This document shows positions 29,200 through 38,034 of a stretch of DNA of 64,000 nucleotides, one piece after another. How positions within the stretch are numbered: position 1 is the stretch's first letter; the number at the start of each line of letters is the position of its first letter. A program made the translations under genes and the position numbers. Under the pieces are notes generated by a model that did no database searches, was not told where the DNA came from, and saw only the letters and a list, made by a program, of their open reading frames with translations. The DNA is from Streptomyces sp. DH41 (GTDB lineage Bacteria > Actinomycetota > Actinomycetes > Streptomycetales > Streptomycetaceae): NCBI RefSeq assembly GCF_029813785.1, contig NZ_JARVKY010000002.1, positions 663,817-727,816 of the forward strand, written 5' to 3'.

Positions 29200-30405
29200 T
29201 CACCGCGGGCCCGCCGAGGCCCGCACGGGCTCCGGCGCGCGCCCGGCGTCCGGGTGACCGCCGGGGGCCGCCGCGCCGGACAGGGCCCGCCGGGTGACCG
29301 ACGCCGCCAGCACGCACAGCGTGAACGCGTCCTTGAAGGCCCGCCGCCGCTCCGACTCCAGCCAGGGCCAGGTCAGCCCCGGTACCTGGGGCGCCAGGGC
29401 CACCCAGAACCCGGCACCGCGGGCCACCGAACCGGCGTACGGCAGCCCGGCGAGCAGCAGGGGAACGGCGACCAGGAGGTAGTGGTCGTAGGAGGGGCGG
29501 GAGACGAGGAACGCCGAGAGCATCAGGCCCGCGCCGGTCTCCGCGAGCCGCAGCGGCCCGGGATCGGCGCGGCGCCAGCGCAGGTACGCGCAGAGCACCC
29601 CGGCACCGGCCCCGGCCACCGCGATGCCCTGGGCGAGCGCCCCCGGCACCCCCAGCCGGGGCAGTACGGCCGCCGGGGACGCCTCGTAGAGCCGTACGAA
29701 ACCGTCGTCGCCGTGGAACAGGAAGGGCAGGGTGCGGGTGAAGAAGCCGGCCGGGTCGGGCATCGCCAGGGCCGCCGTGCCGGAGGCCAGCGCGGGCACC
29801 AGGACGGCCACCGCCAGCGCCCGCCACCGTCCGGCGAACAGGAAGAGAAGGACGACGGGCGCGAGCAGCGGCTTCAGCGCGACGGCCGCGCCGATGACGG
29901 CTCCCGCCGCCGTCCACCGGCCCCGGCTCGCCAGCAGCAGCGCCAGGGGCAGGGCCACCGCCGCCGTCACCGTCCAGTTGCCGAGGCGGACCAGGTGCCC
30001 GAACGGCGCGAAGCCCACCGCGAGCCCGGTCAGCCCGAGGACCGCCAGCCGGCTGCCCAGCGGTACCCGGTGCAGCCGCAGCGCACAGCCCCAGGCCAGC
30101 GCGAGCAGCGCGGTCACCGCGCACGGGACCAGCACCCGCAGCACGGCCCCGGGCAGCAGCGCCTGCGGGGCCGCGGCCAGGACCGCGCTCGGGAGGTAGA
30201 GGAAGTGCGGATCGTCGTACGGGGAGCCGCCGGCCAGCCAGGTGCGGGCGGCCCGCACGACGATCGCGTTGTCCATCCCGCCGTCCGAGGTCACGCGCCC
30301 CGCGTGCACCGCGGACGCCGCCAGCACCGCCACGAGCACGGCCCACGCGGGTCCGCCCGCGGGCCGCACCAACCACCCGGAGATGTCGCTTTTGCCCGTC
30401 CGCAT
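29200..30405 (-). CDS. GT87-type polyprenyl-sugar-dependent membrane glycosyltransferase
   Basis: 401 aa from ATG 30405. About ten hydrophobic helices, with the first luminal-type loop carrying an aspartate (DGGMDNAIVVRAARTWLAGGSPYDDPHFLYLP) typical of GT-C mannosyltransferases of the DUF2029 class, and ALKPLLAPV and RPSYDHYLL motifs later. Such enzymes use polyprenyl-phosphate mannose in actinobacteria. The acceptor is unknown. Confidence 0.82.
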   Translation of the reverse strand: MRTGKSDISGWLVRPAGGPAWAVLVAVLAASAVHAGRVTSDGGMDNAIVVRAARTWLAGGSPYDDPHFLYLPSAVLAAAPQALLPGAVLRVLVPCAVTALLALAWGCALRLHRVPLGSRLAVLGLTGLAVGFAPFGHLVRLGNWTVTAAVALPLALLLASRGRWTAAGAVIGAAVALKPLLAPVVLLFLFAGRWRALAVAVLVPALASGTAALAMPDPAGFFTRTLPFLFHGDDGFVRLYEASPAAVLPRLGVPGALAQGIAVAGAGAGVLCAYLRWRRADPGPLRLAETGAGLMLSAFLVSRPSYDHYLLVAVPLLLAGLPYAGSVARGAGFWVALAPQVPGLTWPWLESERRRAFKDAFTLCVLAASVTRRALSGAAAPGGHPDAGRAPEPVRASAGPR

Positions 30406-30479
30406 GACCGGAACGCTAGGCCCTGCGAGGCCTCTCGATGCGCACCAGCACGCCATTCGGCCCGTCTAAGATGCGGCCC

Positions 30480-31391
30480 ATGAGCTTTGGGCAGGGGGGA
30501 CCTCAGTCGCAGTGGGATCCCTGGAAACCGCAATCGCAGCAGCCATCGCAGCAGCAGCCCCAGCAGCAGCCGTGGAACGGTGGCGACGCGGGTGCCTCCC
30601 CCGACTGGGCGGCTCTCGCCGAGGCCTCGGAGGCCAGGGCCAAGCGGCGTCGTCTGTTCCTCATCGGTGGCGGCGCGCTGGCCACCGTGGCGATAGCCAG
30701 TGCCGTCGCCGTGGCCGTGGTCTCGGCGAACGGCTCCGGTCAGGCGTCCGACGGCCCCTCCTCGCAGCTGCCCGCGACGGCGGACATACCCAGCGCGTCG
30801 GCCACGACCCCGTCGTTCGCCCCGACCAGTGCCCCGCCTCCACTGGACCCGAAGGACTTCGTCTCCAGCGCCGCCAAGGACAAGGCCCCGATCAGCCCCG
30901 ACCTGCTCTTCCCCGGCACCCAGCTGACCATGGGCGAGACGGTCTACAAGAAGGGCCCGACGGCCGACACCCGTACCTGCGGCTCCGCCGCCCAGGGCAC
31001 CCTGCCCAAGGTGCTGGACGCCAATGACTGCACCCGGCTGCTCCGCGTCACGTACACCAAGGGCGACACCGCGGTGACGGTCGGCGTGGCCGTCTTCGGC
31101 ACCGAGGCGCAGGCCGTCAAGGCCAAGCAGCAGGCCGACAAGAAGAGCATCGTGCGCTCCCTGTCCGGCGGCGGCGTCAAGTCCTTCTGCACCGGCGCCG
31201 TCTGCCGCTCCACCACCAACTCCTACGGCCGCTACGCCTACTTCACCGTCGCCGGCTTCACGAACGGCAAGGACGTGACGGAGAAGTCCACGGAGGTGTT
31301 CCGGGCCGGCGACGACCTGGCCGAGTTCGCCTTCCGGCAGATCCGCCGACGCGGCGAGGCCCAGGCGTCGGCGGCCGCCCAGGCGGGCTGA
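30480..31391 (+). CDS. Single-pass membrane protein with Gln-rich cytoplasmic N-terminus
   Basis: 303 aa (ATG 30480; ATG 30471 also possible). Residues 5-32 are Gln/Pro rich, a transmembrane helix spans about 59-81, then a Ser/Pro/Thr linker and an extracytoplasmic domain of about 180 residues with Cys at TCGSA, NDCTR, FCTGAVC that could form two disulfides. The family is conserved in Streptomyces without known function. Divergent from the GT87 gene. Confidence 0.82.
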   Translation: MSFGQGGPQSQWDPWKPQSQQPSQQQPQQQPWNGGDAGASPDWAALAEASEARAKRRRLFLIGGGALATVAIASAVAVAVVSANGSGQASDGPSSQLPATADIPSASATTPSFAPTSAPPPLDPKDFVSSAAKDKAPISPDLLFPGTQLTMGETVYKKGPTADTRTCGSAAQGTLPKVLDANDCTRLLRVTYTKGDTAVTVGVAVFGTEAQAVKAKQQADKKSIVRSLSGGGVKSFCTGAVCRSTTNSYGRYAYFTVAGFTNGKDVTEKSTEVFRAGDDLAEFAFRQIRRRGEAQASAAAQAG

Positions 31392-31402
31392 GGGCCGCCC
31401 TG

Positions 31403-32833
31403 TCAGTCACTCCCCGCGAGCGTGTTCACGTGCCTCGTGCCCGCGGCGGCGTAGCCTGCCGCGGCCTTCGTCGCGTCGTCCGCGGAGACGGCCTGGTCGG
31501 ACTTGAGGTACACCCAGTCGACCTTCATCTCCCAGGAACGCTCCCCCTTGAAGGGGAGGTCGATGAACCAGTTGCTGAAGTTGACGCTCATCGCCTCGCG
31601 CGGCACGTACGCCTTCCCACTGGTGAACAGCGTTTCGCCGTCCACCGAGTAGGTGACCTTGCCGTCGGCCGCGGTCATGGCCAGGGTGTGCCAGCCGCCG
31701 AGCTTCACCTGGTGGGGCTTGGTGACCCGGTCGCCCAGGTCGCTGCTGCGCCAGCTGGTGGTGTCGAGAATCGGACCGTAGCGGCCCCAGCCGCCGTTCG
31801 CCATGTACTCGAAGTCGAGTTCGCTGTACTTCTTCGACCTGTGGTCCGGCGAGATGGCGAAGACCGACTGGGAAGCGTGGTCACCGTCCTGGCCGCTCAC
31901 CGGTTCGTCGCTGAAGTACACGCGGGCGACGAGTGTGCCTTCGCGGAACACCGGACGCGTGGTGTGGAACTCGGACTGCACCGTTCCCTTCGCGGTGCCG
32001 TCGGTACGGGCCTCCAGTCGCAGCGCCTGTCCGCCGTCACCGTTCTCACCGGCGGGGAACGTGACGCCCTTCGCCGACCATGAGTCCTCGATGCCCGGGC
32101 CGCCCGCGCCGTCGCGCACCTCCCAGCCGTTGGCGGCGAGCGCCGGGTCCTCGGGGCCGGCGTAGGCGAAGTCGTCGAAGAGGATTCCGGCGGGCGGCCG
32201 CGCCGCTTCGGCGGGGGCGCCCGCGTTCGCGCGTGGCCCGGACCCCGTGGTCTCGCCGTCGGGGCCCTCGCCCCACACCTGGGCCCCGGCCAGGTAGGCC
32301 GTGACCCGCTCGGACTCCTGGTACGACGTCTTCTCCGCGTCGAACGAGTAGTCGTCCGACTGGTCCAGCTTCTTCTGGTCGACGCGGTACAGCTGGAGCC
32401 CGATCGCCTGGGTCGTCCCGCCGGACTCCAGAGTGCGGGCCTCGCCCGTGAAACCTATCTCCAGGTAGTGGTCGGCCTTCGGGCCGGCCTTCTGCGCGGC
32501 GGCCGTGCGCAGGGTGACCTTGGAGCAGTCGAGGGACGTCTGCACGCAGTTGGCCGCGAACTGGGCACCGTCGTCGGCGGTGTAGTGGTACCGGACGGTG
32601 ACGTCGGCGAGGTCCACCGCCTTGCCGGACGTGTTGACGACTTCCAGCCAGGGCTTGGCGGCGTCCGTCACCGCCGCGCCTTCGGTGCGGTAGCGGACGG
32701 TCAGGGCCGCGGGGTCCCCCTCCGACGGCCACCATCGGTAGGCGGCCGCACCGGCGGCGGCCAGCAGGACCACCACAGACGTGATGATAAGGAAGCTTCG
32801 ACCCTTACCAGAGGACTTACTGCGATGGGTCAT
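31403..32833 (-). CDS. Membrane-anchored CBM3 plus GH16-like glycan-binding/hydrolase protein
   Basis: 476 aa. A transmembrane anchor (about 13-34) is followed by a family 3 carbohydrate-binding module (about 42-195: PWLEVVNTSGKAVDLADVTVRY, YLEIGFTGEARTLESGGTTQ, DDYSFDAEKTSYQESERVTAYLAG in pieces) and a concanavalin-like domain (about 215-450). The latter carries ELDFEYM, the E-x-D-x-E catalytic motif of GH16 beta-glucanases. CBM3 modules usually bind cellulose or chitin. Divergent from a processive GT2, so it may bind, edit or release the polymer that enzyme makes; this is an inference from context. Ends 12 bp from the convergent gene. Confidence 0.82.
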   Translation of the reverse strand: MTHRSKSSGKGRSFLIITSVVVLLAAAGAAAYRWWPSEGDPAALTVRYRTEGAAVTDAAKPWLEVVNTSGKAVDLADVTVRYHYTADDGAQFAANCVQTSLDCSKVTLRTAAAQKAGPKADHYLEIGFTGEARTLESGGTTQAIGLQLYRVDQKKLDQSDDYSFDAEKTSYQESERVTAYLAGAQVWGEGPDGETTGSGPRANAGAPAEAARPPAGILFDDFAYAGPEDPALAANGWEVRDGAGGPGIEDSWSAKGVTFPAGENGDGGQALRLEARTDGTAKGTVQSEFHTTRPVFREGTLVARVYFSDEPVSGQDGDHASQSVFAISPDHRSKKYSELDFEYMANGGWGRYGPILDTTSWRSSDLGDRVTKPHQVKLGGWHTLAMTAADGKVTYSVDGETLFTSGKAYVPREAMSVNFSNWFIDLPFKGERSWEMKVDWVYLKSDQAVSADDATKAAAGYAAAGTRHVNTLAGSD

Positions 32834-33170
32834 GAAATACCCCGGATTCCATGGCTGACTGTCGAGCGAATCTTAGGCACACGCTCACCGGACCCTCACA
32901 ACCAACCCCATCCGGTCACAGGCGTGACCTTGTTCACGTCGAAATCGCACAACCCTTGCCGTGATTGCCTGAATTGAATGGATTCGTAAGGCAGTAACGG
33001 ACAACTAAGGACTAACCCGCTGTCCAATTTGGGACGAATACCCCGACTCACAGTCGATTGATCAAACCTTCAAGAGCCGCACATGCTTGCGGTATCTTCA
33101 CAAGCGCATTCGCACGGCCCACACAGCGTGGGCCTGTCGCCTCAAAAGAAAACAGGGTGGGGGGATCGCC
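32834..33170. other. Divergent promoter region of the CBM3-GH16 and GT2 genes
   Basis: 337 bp with no gene and lower GC than the surroundings. On the minus strand TAAGAT (32870-32875) is a possible -10 for the CBM3-GH16 gene. On the plus strand TTCAAG, 18 bp, TATCTT (33093-33098) is a weak candidate promoter for the GT2. An inverted repeat GGTCAC-AGGC-GTGACC (32914-32929) sits between them and could be an operator. Confidence 0.5.
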
Positions 33171-34364
33171 TTGTCCGTCACCGACACGGGCCACGACTGG
33201 GCTGAGTCGCAGCCGGCGGCTCGGAGCCGGCACCGAAGAGGCCGCGGTGGGCCCGTCCGCGCCGCCCCCGCCGAGACCACCCTGGTCTACGAGACCGTCA
33301 TCCTGGTTCCCGCGAGGAACGAGGAGGTCGGAGTCTTCACCTCTCTCGAGTCTCTGGCCCGGCAGACCCGCCGGCCCGACCTGATCGTCGTAGTGGTCAA
33401 CAACTCCACCGACCGCACCGAGGACTACGCGCTCCAGTTCGCCGAGGACGAGAGCACGCCGCCGACCGTCGTGCTGAACATCCCGGACAACCCCCACAAG
33501 AAGGCCGGCGCCCTCAACTACGGCCTGAACTGGCTCAGGGAGTCCGTCGGCGGCCGTCTCAACGGCCGCGTGGGCCACATCCTCGTCATGGACGCCGACA
33601 CCGAACTGCACTCCCGGTTCATCGAGCGCGCCCGGAACGTCATCCTGTCCGACCCCGAGATCGGCGGCGTCAGCGCGGCCTGCCTCGGCCGTACCGACCT
33701 GTGGCGCAACCCCTGGCAGCGCTTCCTGCTCGGCATGCAGATCATCGAGTACGGCCGGGCGGCGAACTCACGCTTCCGCAAGGACGTCCACACCATGTCG
33801 GGCGCCGGCTCCTTCTACCGCGCCGAGGCCCTGCAGGGCCTGATCGACTGGCGCGGCGAGGTGTTCTGGGAGGACCACCGCAACCTCGTCGAGGACTACG
33901 AGACCACGCTGGCGCTCAAGGAGTCCGGCTGGAAGGTCACGGCCAATCAGCTGTGCATCGCGTACACCGACCTCATGCCCACCCTGCGCGAGCTGATCCA
34001 GCAGCGCGAGCGGTGGAGCCGGGGCACCGTGGACGCACTGCGCCGCCGTGGCTGGACCAAGTTCACCTGGCACTCCATCATCACCATGATCCTGGGCCTG
34101 TTCGGCTTCGCGTACATCTTCATCTGGGGCGCCCGCCAGCTCATCTCCGCGGCCCAGTACAGCCTGGACACGCACCCGCTGCTGTGGGCCCTGCTCGCCT
34201 TCTGGATCGTCTATCCCGCGCTGCGGGTACGGCCCCTGGGCTGGAAGGCGATGCTCGTCGAGGCCCTGCTCGTCCCCGAGCTCGTCTACACCGTCGTACG
34301 GGCCTACTGGCTCGTGTCGTCCATCCTCAAGTCCTTCGTGACCCGTGTGTCCGCCTGGAAGTAA
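33171..34364 (+). CDS. Processive family 2 glycosyltransferase (cellulose/PNAG synthase-like)
   Basis: 397 aa from a TTG at 33171 with a GGGTGGGGGG ribosome-binding site; a TTG at 33087 would add 28 atypical residues. GT-A domain with ETVILVPARNEE, NNSTDRTED, DADTELH (DxD), GAGSFYRAEAL, VEDYETTLAL (TED-type) and QQRERWSRG (QxxRW): the full D,D,D,QxxRW set of processive synthases. Three to four C-terminal helices form the export channel. PilZ or other c-di-GMP domains are absent. The product is probably a beta-linked homopolymer; glucose versus GlcNAc cannot be decided, though the nearby deacetylase favours an N-acetylated sugar. Confidence 0.9.
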   Translation: MSVTDTGHDWAESQPAARSRHRRGRGGPVRAAPAETTLVYETVILVPARNEEVGVFTSLESLARQTRRPDLIVVVVNNSTDRTEDYALQFAEDESTPPTVVLNIPDNPHKKAGALNYGLNWLRESVGGRLNGRVGHILVMDADTELHSRFIERARNVILSDPEIGGVSAACLGRTDLWRNPWQRFLLGMQIIEYGRAANSRFRKDVHTMSGAGSFYRAEALQGLIDWRGEVFWEDHRNLVEDYETTLALKESGWKVTANQLCIAYTDLMPTLRELIQQRERWSRGTVDALRRRGWTKFTWHSIITMILGLFGFAYIFIWGARQLISAAQYSLDTHPLLWALLAFWIVYPALRVRPLGWKAMLVEALLVPELVYTVVRAYWLVSSILKSFVTRVSAWK

Positions 34365-34388
34365 CAGACAGACAGGCGCAGGAGAAAA

Positions 34389-34595
34389 ATGAACACCCTC
34401 AGAGGCCTCGGAGCCTGCGCGGTTCTCGCGGGCATCGCCTACACCGTCGCGAAGGTCACCCAGGTCGAGCTCGTCGTCCTCACCTTCACCTGCCTGGCCG
34501 TCACCCTCACCGTGCTGGGCTGGATACTCTCCGTCAAGCGGAGCCGCCATGACCGCCGGGCGGCCGGCGGCGGCAGGCGCGCACGCCGCTCCTGA
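34389..34595 (+). CDS. Small two-helix membrane protein next to the GT2
   Basis: 68 aa with an AGGAG site 5 nt before the ATG and a 24-bp gap after the GT2 stop, so co-transcribed. Two hydrophobic helices (about 5-22 and 28-49) and a basic Arg-rich tail. By analogy with small accessory subunits of polysaccharide synthases (PgaD-like) it may stabilise the GT2; there is no sequence proof. Confidence 0.78.
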   Translation: MNTLRGLGACAVLAGIAYTVAKVTQVELVVLTFTCLAVTLTVLGWILSVKRSRHDRRAAGGGRRARRS

Positions 34596-34615
34596 CCGCA
34601 CCCCGCGCACAGCAC

Positions 34616-34648
34616 ACAGCCCGGCCGTCCGGCGGACGGCCGGGCTGT
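34616..34648. terminator. Bidirectional terminator, GT2 operon / deacetylase
   Basis: Perfect 15-bp inverted repeat (34616-34630 and 34634-34648) with a 3-nt loop between the convergent small membrane protein and deacetylase genes. Confidence 0.85.
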
Positions 34649-34652
34649 CGCG

Positions 34653-34687
34653 TCACGTGTAGTGCGCCATCACGTGTAGTGCGCCAT
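34653..34687. repeat. 17-bp tandem duplication at the deacetylase stop codon
   Basis: TCACGTGTAGTGCGCCA occurs at 34653-34669 and again at 34670-34686. It contains the last codons and stop of the deacetylase (MAHYT-stop). The gene uses the first copy it meets; the second is 3' of the stop. Confidence 0.95.
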
Positions 34688-36178
34688 CGCCTCCTGCACC
34701 GTCAGCACCTCGATGCCCCGCTTGTCGATCTCCCGCATCAGGCGGTCGAGGCCCTTCGTGCTCAGTTCCGTGTTCTCCGTGGGGACACCCTCGACGATCC
34801 GGTGCAGACACAGGATGAGCCAGTCGCCGCCGCGCGCGCAGCGGTCCAGCGCGCCGCCCGCCCCGATCACGTCGGCGAGCGTCTCCCCGCCCGTCTCCGT
34901 CCCGTCGTTGATCCCGGTCAGCGCCTTGAGCCGGTGCGGCATCGCCGGAGCGAAGCTCTCGGTCGTCTCGGAGATGATGGAACGCGCGGTGGTGAAGTGC
35001 CGGGCGGCCAGCAGGTCGACGGGCACACCGTCGCGGGTCTTCCCGAACGCCCCGTGCGGGTAGGCGAAGTGGTCGCTGGTGAAACCGCGTCCGACCAGCC
35101 ACTCGCGCAGCTTGCGGAAGTCCTCGTCGACCTCCTCCGCGGCCAGTTCCGGGTAGCTCGCGTCATGTGCCTTCAGCGAGTAGGCGTGTCCGGCCATCTC
35201 CCAGCCGGACGAGTCCTGAAGGGAACGCATCTGTCCGATGCGCATGAAGGGCTCGGTGTCTATCGCGTCGGCGATGTTGTAGAGCGTGCCGGGCATCGCG
35301 TACCGGTCCATGACCGGGCGGGCGAAGTCGTGCACCGACTTGTGCGAGTCGTCGAAGGTGATCGAGACGACGCCCTTGGGGAAGACGTCCGTGGTGTCCG
35401 GCACCACCTCGACGGCCTGGAGGCGGTACGTGACCGGCCCCTTCCCGTCGTCGTACACGGCGAACGACATGTCGGTGAAGCCGGACCGGTCCGACGGCTC
35501 ACCGCGCGACGACAGCTCGTACTCGCCGGACGCGCCGGTGACGTCCGCCCACTGCAGGTGGACGGTGACCCAGTCCCCCGACTGCACGTAGTTGGTGCCC
35601 TTGGCCGCGTGGTGATGGAAGGTCCAGCTGAAGTGGTTCGCCAGTTTCCGGCTGCCCAGGTAGAACTCCATCCGCTTCAGATGGGCCACGTCCTCCACCT
35701 GGAAGACGAGACGGAGCATCTTCCCCTTGAGGTCCATCGACTCCATACCGGTCCGGCGTACGAAGGACTGGACACCGTCGCCGCGCGTGGTGACCCGGCA
35801 CGAGCGGTCGCCCCGGGTGAAGACCTCGGCGTCGGAACCGGAGGACGCGGTGCCCTCACCGCCGGGCGCCCACTCGTTCCCTTCCTGGAACTGCTCGCTC
35901 CAGGTCGCCCGCCGGTAGCGCGGGCGGCGCCCGGACGGGGCGTACGTCGGCGCGGTCAGATTCTCGACAGACCCGCCCGCACCGAGATCGACGGCTCCGG
36001 AGCCGCTCCGGGCCGACGCGGGCAGGATCAGGTCCTTGCCCACCACGCCCGCGGCCGCGCCACCGGCCGTCAGCAGGCCGCCGAGGCCCATCAGGCCGAG
36101 GGCCGAACGCCGGCCCACCTTCGCCCTGGAATCCCGTTCGGCGGACGCCGACGCCGAGTGCTTTCTGGCTCTGGACAA
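34670..36178 (-). CDS. Tat-exported polysaccharide deacetylase with carbohydrate-binding-like N-terminal domain
   Basis: 502 aa from a TTG at 36178 behind GGGGAG; an ATG at 36241 without a ribosome-binding site would add 21 residues. Twin-arginine signal (VGRRSALGLMGLGG, about 20-50) then a beta-rich domain (about 80-265) and a NodB-like domain (about 275-500) with SITFDDSHKSVHD, GHAYSLKAHD, FAYPHGAFG and LCLHRI. This layout recalls export-coupled deacetylases such as PgaB/IcaB. Convergent with the GT2 operon, so it may deacetylate the GT2 product outside the membrane. The role is inferred from context. Confidence 0.86.
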   Translation of the reverse strand: MSRARKHSASASAERDSRAKVGRRSALGLMGLGGLLTAGGAAAGVVGKDLILPASARSGSGAVDLGAGGSVENLTAPTYAPSGRRPRYRRATWSEQFQEGNEWAPGGEGTASSGSDAEVFTRGDRSCRVTTRGDGVQSFVRRTGMESMDLKGKMLRLVFQVEDVAHLKRMEFYLGSRKLANHFSWTFHHHAAKGTNYVQSGDWVTVHLQWADVTGASGEYELSSRGEPSDRSGFTDMSFAVYDDGKGPVTYRLQAVEVVPDTTDVFPKGVVSITFDDSHKSVHDFARPVMDRYAMPGTLYNIADAIDTEPFMRIGQMRSLQDSSGWEMAGHAYSLKAHDASYPELAAEEVDEDFRKLREWLVGRGFTSDHFAYPHGAFGKTRDGVPVDLLAARHFTTARSIISETTESFAPAMPHRLKALTGINDGTETGGETLADVIGAGGALDRCARGGDWLILCLHRIVEGVPTENTELSTKGLDRLMREIDKRGIEVLTVQEAMAHYT

Positions 36179-36403
36179 AGTGGCTCCCCGGCTCTCAGAA
36201 GATCCGGCCGCACGCGACGGCACCGGACGGCCGCTCCCCATGGGCGCGTCCGGTGTGCGGGACAGGTGTCAGGACAGGAGTCGTGGCGGCCCGACGGCCT
36301 CGCGGTCCCCCAACACCCCACCGGCGAAGATTCCAGCGGATGATGTGAACGAGGCGTCGTCGAACAGCAGTCTAGCGGGGCACCCCGGCGCCGCACCGTG
36401 CGT

Positions 36404-37258
36404 TCAGCAGCAACCGCTCCCCGGCAGCGTCCTCTTGTTCCGCGCTTCGAGGTTGCGCGCCGCCAGCATCCCGTCCGCGGGATAGCCGACCTCCTCCAGC
36501 GTCAGCCCGTGCGGCCGTACGACGTGCACGGCCGAGTCCCGGACGCCGGCGGCGAGCACCTCGGCGGGCCAGTCGGGCGTGCGGTGGCCGTCGCCGACGA
36601 ACAGCAGGGCCCCGATGAGCGAGCGCACCATGTTGTGGCAGAAGGCGTCGGCCCGGACGGTGGCGGTGACGATCCCGTCGTCGCCCCGGACCAGGCTCAG
36701 CTCCTGGAGGGTCCGGATGGTCGTGGCCCCCTCCCGCTTCTTGCAGTAGGCGGCGAAGTCGTGCTCGCCCAGCAGGCCGCGGGCGGCCTCGTTCATGGCG
36801 TCCACGTCGAGGGGCCAGTCGTGCCACAGGACGTGTCCGCGCAGCAGCGGGTCGACGCCGCCGGGGTTGTCGGTGACCCGGTAGGCGTAGCGCCGCCAGA
36901 CCGCGGAGAACCGGGCGTTGAAGCCGCTGGGCGCCTCGCGCAGGGCCCACACCCGCACATCCCTGGACAGCCGGCCGGCCAGCCGCTTGAGCAGCTTCGG
37001 GTGGTGCTCGGCCCAGACCTCGCGCTCCAGGTCCACGTGGGCGACCTGGCCCCGGGCGTGCACGCCGGCGTCGGTCCGACCGGCCACGGTCAGCTCGTAC
37101 GTCTTCCGGGACCGCGTGACCGTCCGCAGCGCGTCCTCGATCTCGCCCTGCACGGTCCGTCGCCCGCCGGCCTGTTTGGCCCAGCCGGAGAACCCGGCCC
37201 CGTCGTAGGAAAGGTCCAGCCGCACCCGTACGAACCCGGGCTCCACTTCGTCACTCAC
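36404..37258 (-). CDS. truA: tRNA pseudouridine38-40 synthase TruA
   Basis: 284 aa. The catalytic Asp is in [18 protein letters not shown]. Also [12 protein letters not shown] at the N-terminus, [24 protein letters not shown] and [14 protein letters not shown], all TruA hallmarks. Last gene of the alpha-operon run (rpoA-rplQ-truA), a frequent order. The 165-bp gap from rplQ may hold an internal signal. Confidence 0.96.
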   Translation of the reverse strand: MSDEVEPGFVRVRLDLSYDGAGFSGWAKQAGGRRTVQGEIEDALRTVTRSRKTYELTVAGRTDAGVHARGQVAHVDLEREVWAEHHPKLLKRLAGRLSRDVRVWALREAPSGFNARFSAVWRRYAYRVTDNPGGVDPLLRGHVLWHDWPLDVDAMNEAARGLLGEHDFAAYCKKREGATTIRTLQELSLVRGDDGIVTATVRADAFCHNMVRSLIGALLFVGDGHRTPDWPAEVLAAGVRDSAVHVVRPHGLTLEEVGYPADGMLAARNLEARNKRTLPGSGCC

Positions 37259-37423
37259 CCAGAGATCCTCTCAGCAGAACGAAAGCGGGCCCGCCCCTCG
37301 AAAGGAACGGACCCGCAACGCCCTCAAGGGGCGCGGGACTGCGCTCGGTTTGCGGCTCCGCCGCGCGGGCGCGACCAGCCACGACGAAGCCGCAGCCGCC
37401 GTCGCACAGCCCCCGGCAGACGC

Positions 37424-37918
37424 TTACGCGTCCTTGGACTCCTCGGCGGCAGCCTCGTCGTCGGCCTTGGTCGTGTCGACCTTGGTCTCGGCAGCCTCGG
37501 CGTCCTTCGCGGAGCGCTTGGTGGCGGCCTCGGCCTCGCCGGTCGCCTCCTGCGCCACGGTCAGCGCCTCGACCAGCTCGATGACGGCCATGGGCGCGTT
37601 GTCGCCACGGCGGTTACCGACCTTGGTGATCCGGGTGTAGCCACCGGGACGGTTCTCGTAGCGCGGGCCGATCTCGGTGAAGAGCGTGTGCACGATGCTC
37701 TTGTCCGTGATCACCTGGAGCACCTGACGGCGGTTGTGAAGGTCGCCCTTCTTCGCCTTGGTGACCAGACGCTCGGCGTACGGACGCAGCTTGCGCGCCT
37801 TCGCCTCGGTGGTCGTGATCTTGCCGTGCTCGAAGAGCGACTTCGCGAGGTTCGCGAGGAGCAGCTTCTCGTGCGCGGCGCTGCCGCCCAGACGGGCACC
37901 CTTGCTGGGCTTCGGCAT
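37424..37918 (-). CDS. rplQ: 50S ribosomal protein L17 with acidic C-terminal extension
   Basis: 164 aa. The L17 core (about 1-118: [70 protein letters not shown] in pieces) is followed by some 45 Ala/Glu/Asp/Lys residues, an extension common in actinobacteria. Follows rpoA by 116 bp. Confidence 0.97.
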   Translation of the reverse strand: MPKPSKGARLGGSAAHEKLLLANLAKSLFEHGKITTTEAKARKLRPYAERLVTKAKKGDLHNRRQVLQVITDKSIVHTLFTEIGPRYENRPGGYTRITKVGNRRGDNAPMAVIELVEALTVAQEATGEAEAATKRSAKDAEAAETKVDTTKADDEAAAEESKDA

Positions 37919-38034
37919 TTTCTTCTCCTAGGTGTCTGCCCCGGCCGTATCAGGTACCGGAGTCAGTATCCGAGCAGGCGGTCGCCTGTCGGAGATCCGG
38001 GGCAGCCCCGAAGGGACGCCCCGGAAGGAATGGA

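Noticed and set aside
33000..33170. c-di-AMP or other riboswitch in front of the GT2
   Set aside because: No recognisable ydaO-type or c-di-GMP aptamer core in the leader.
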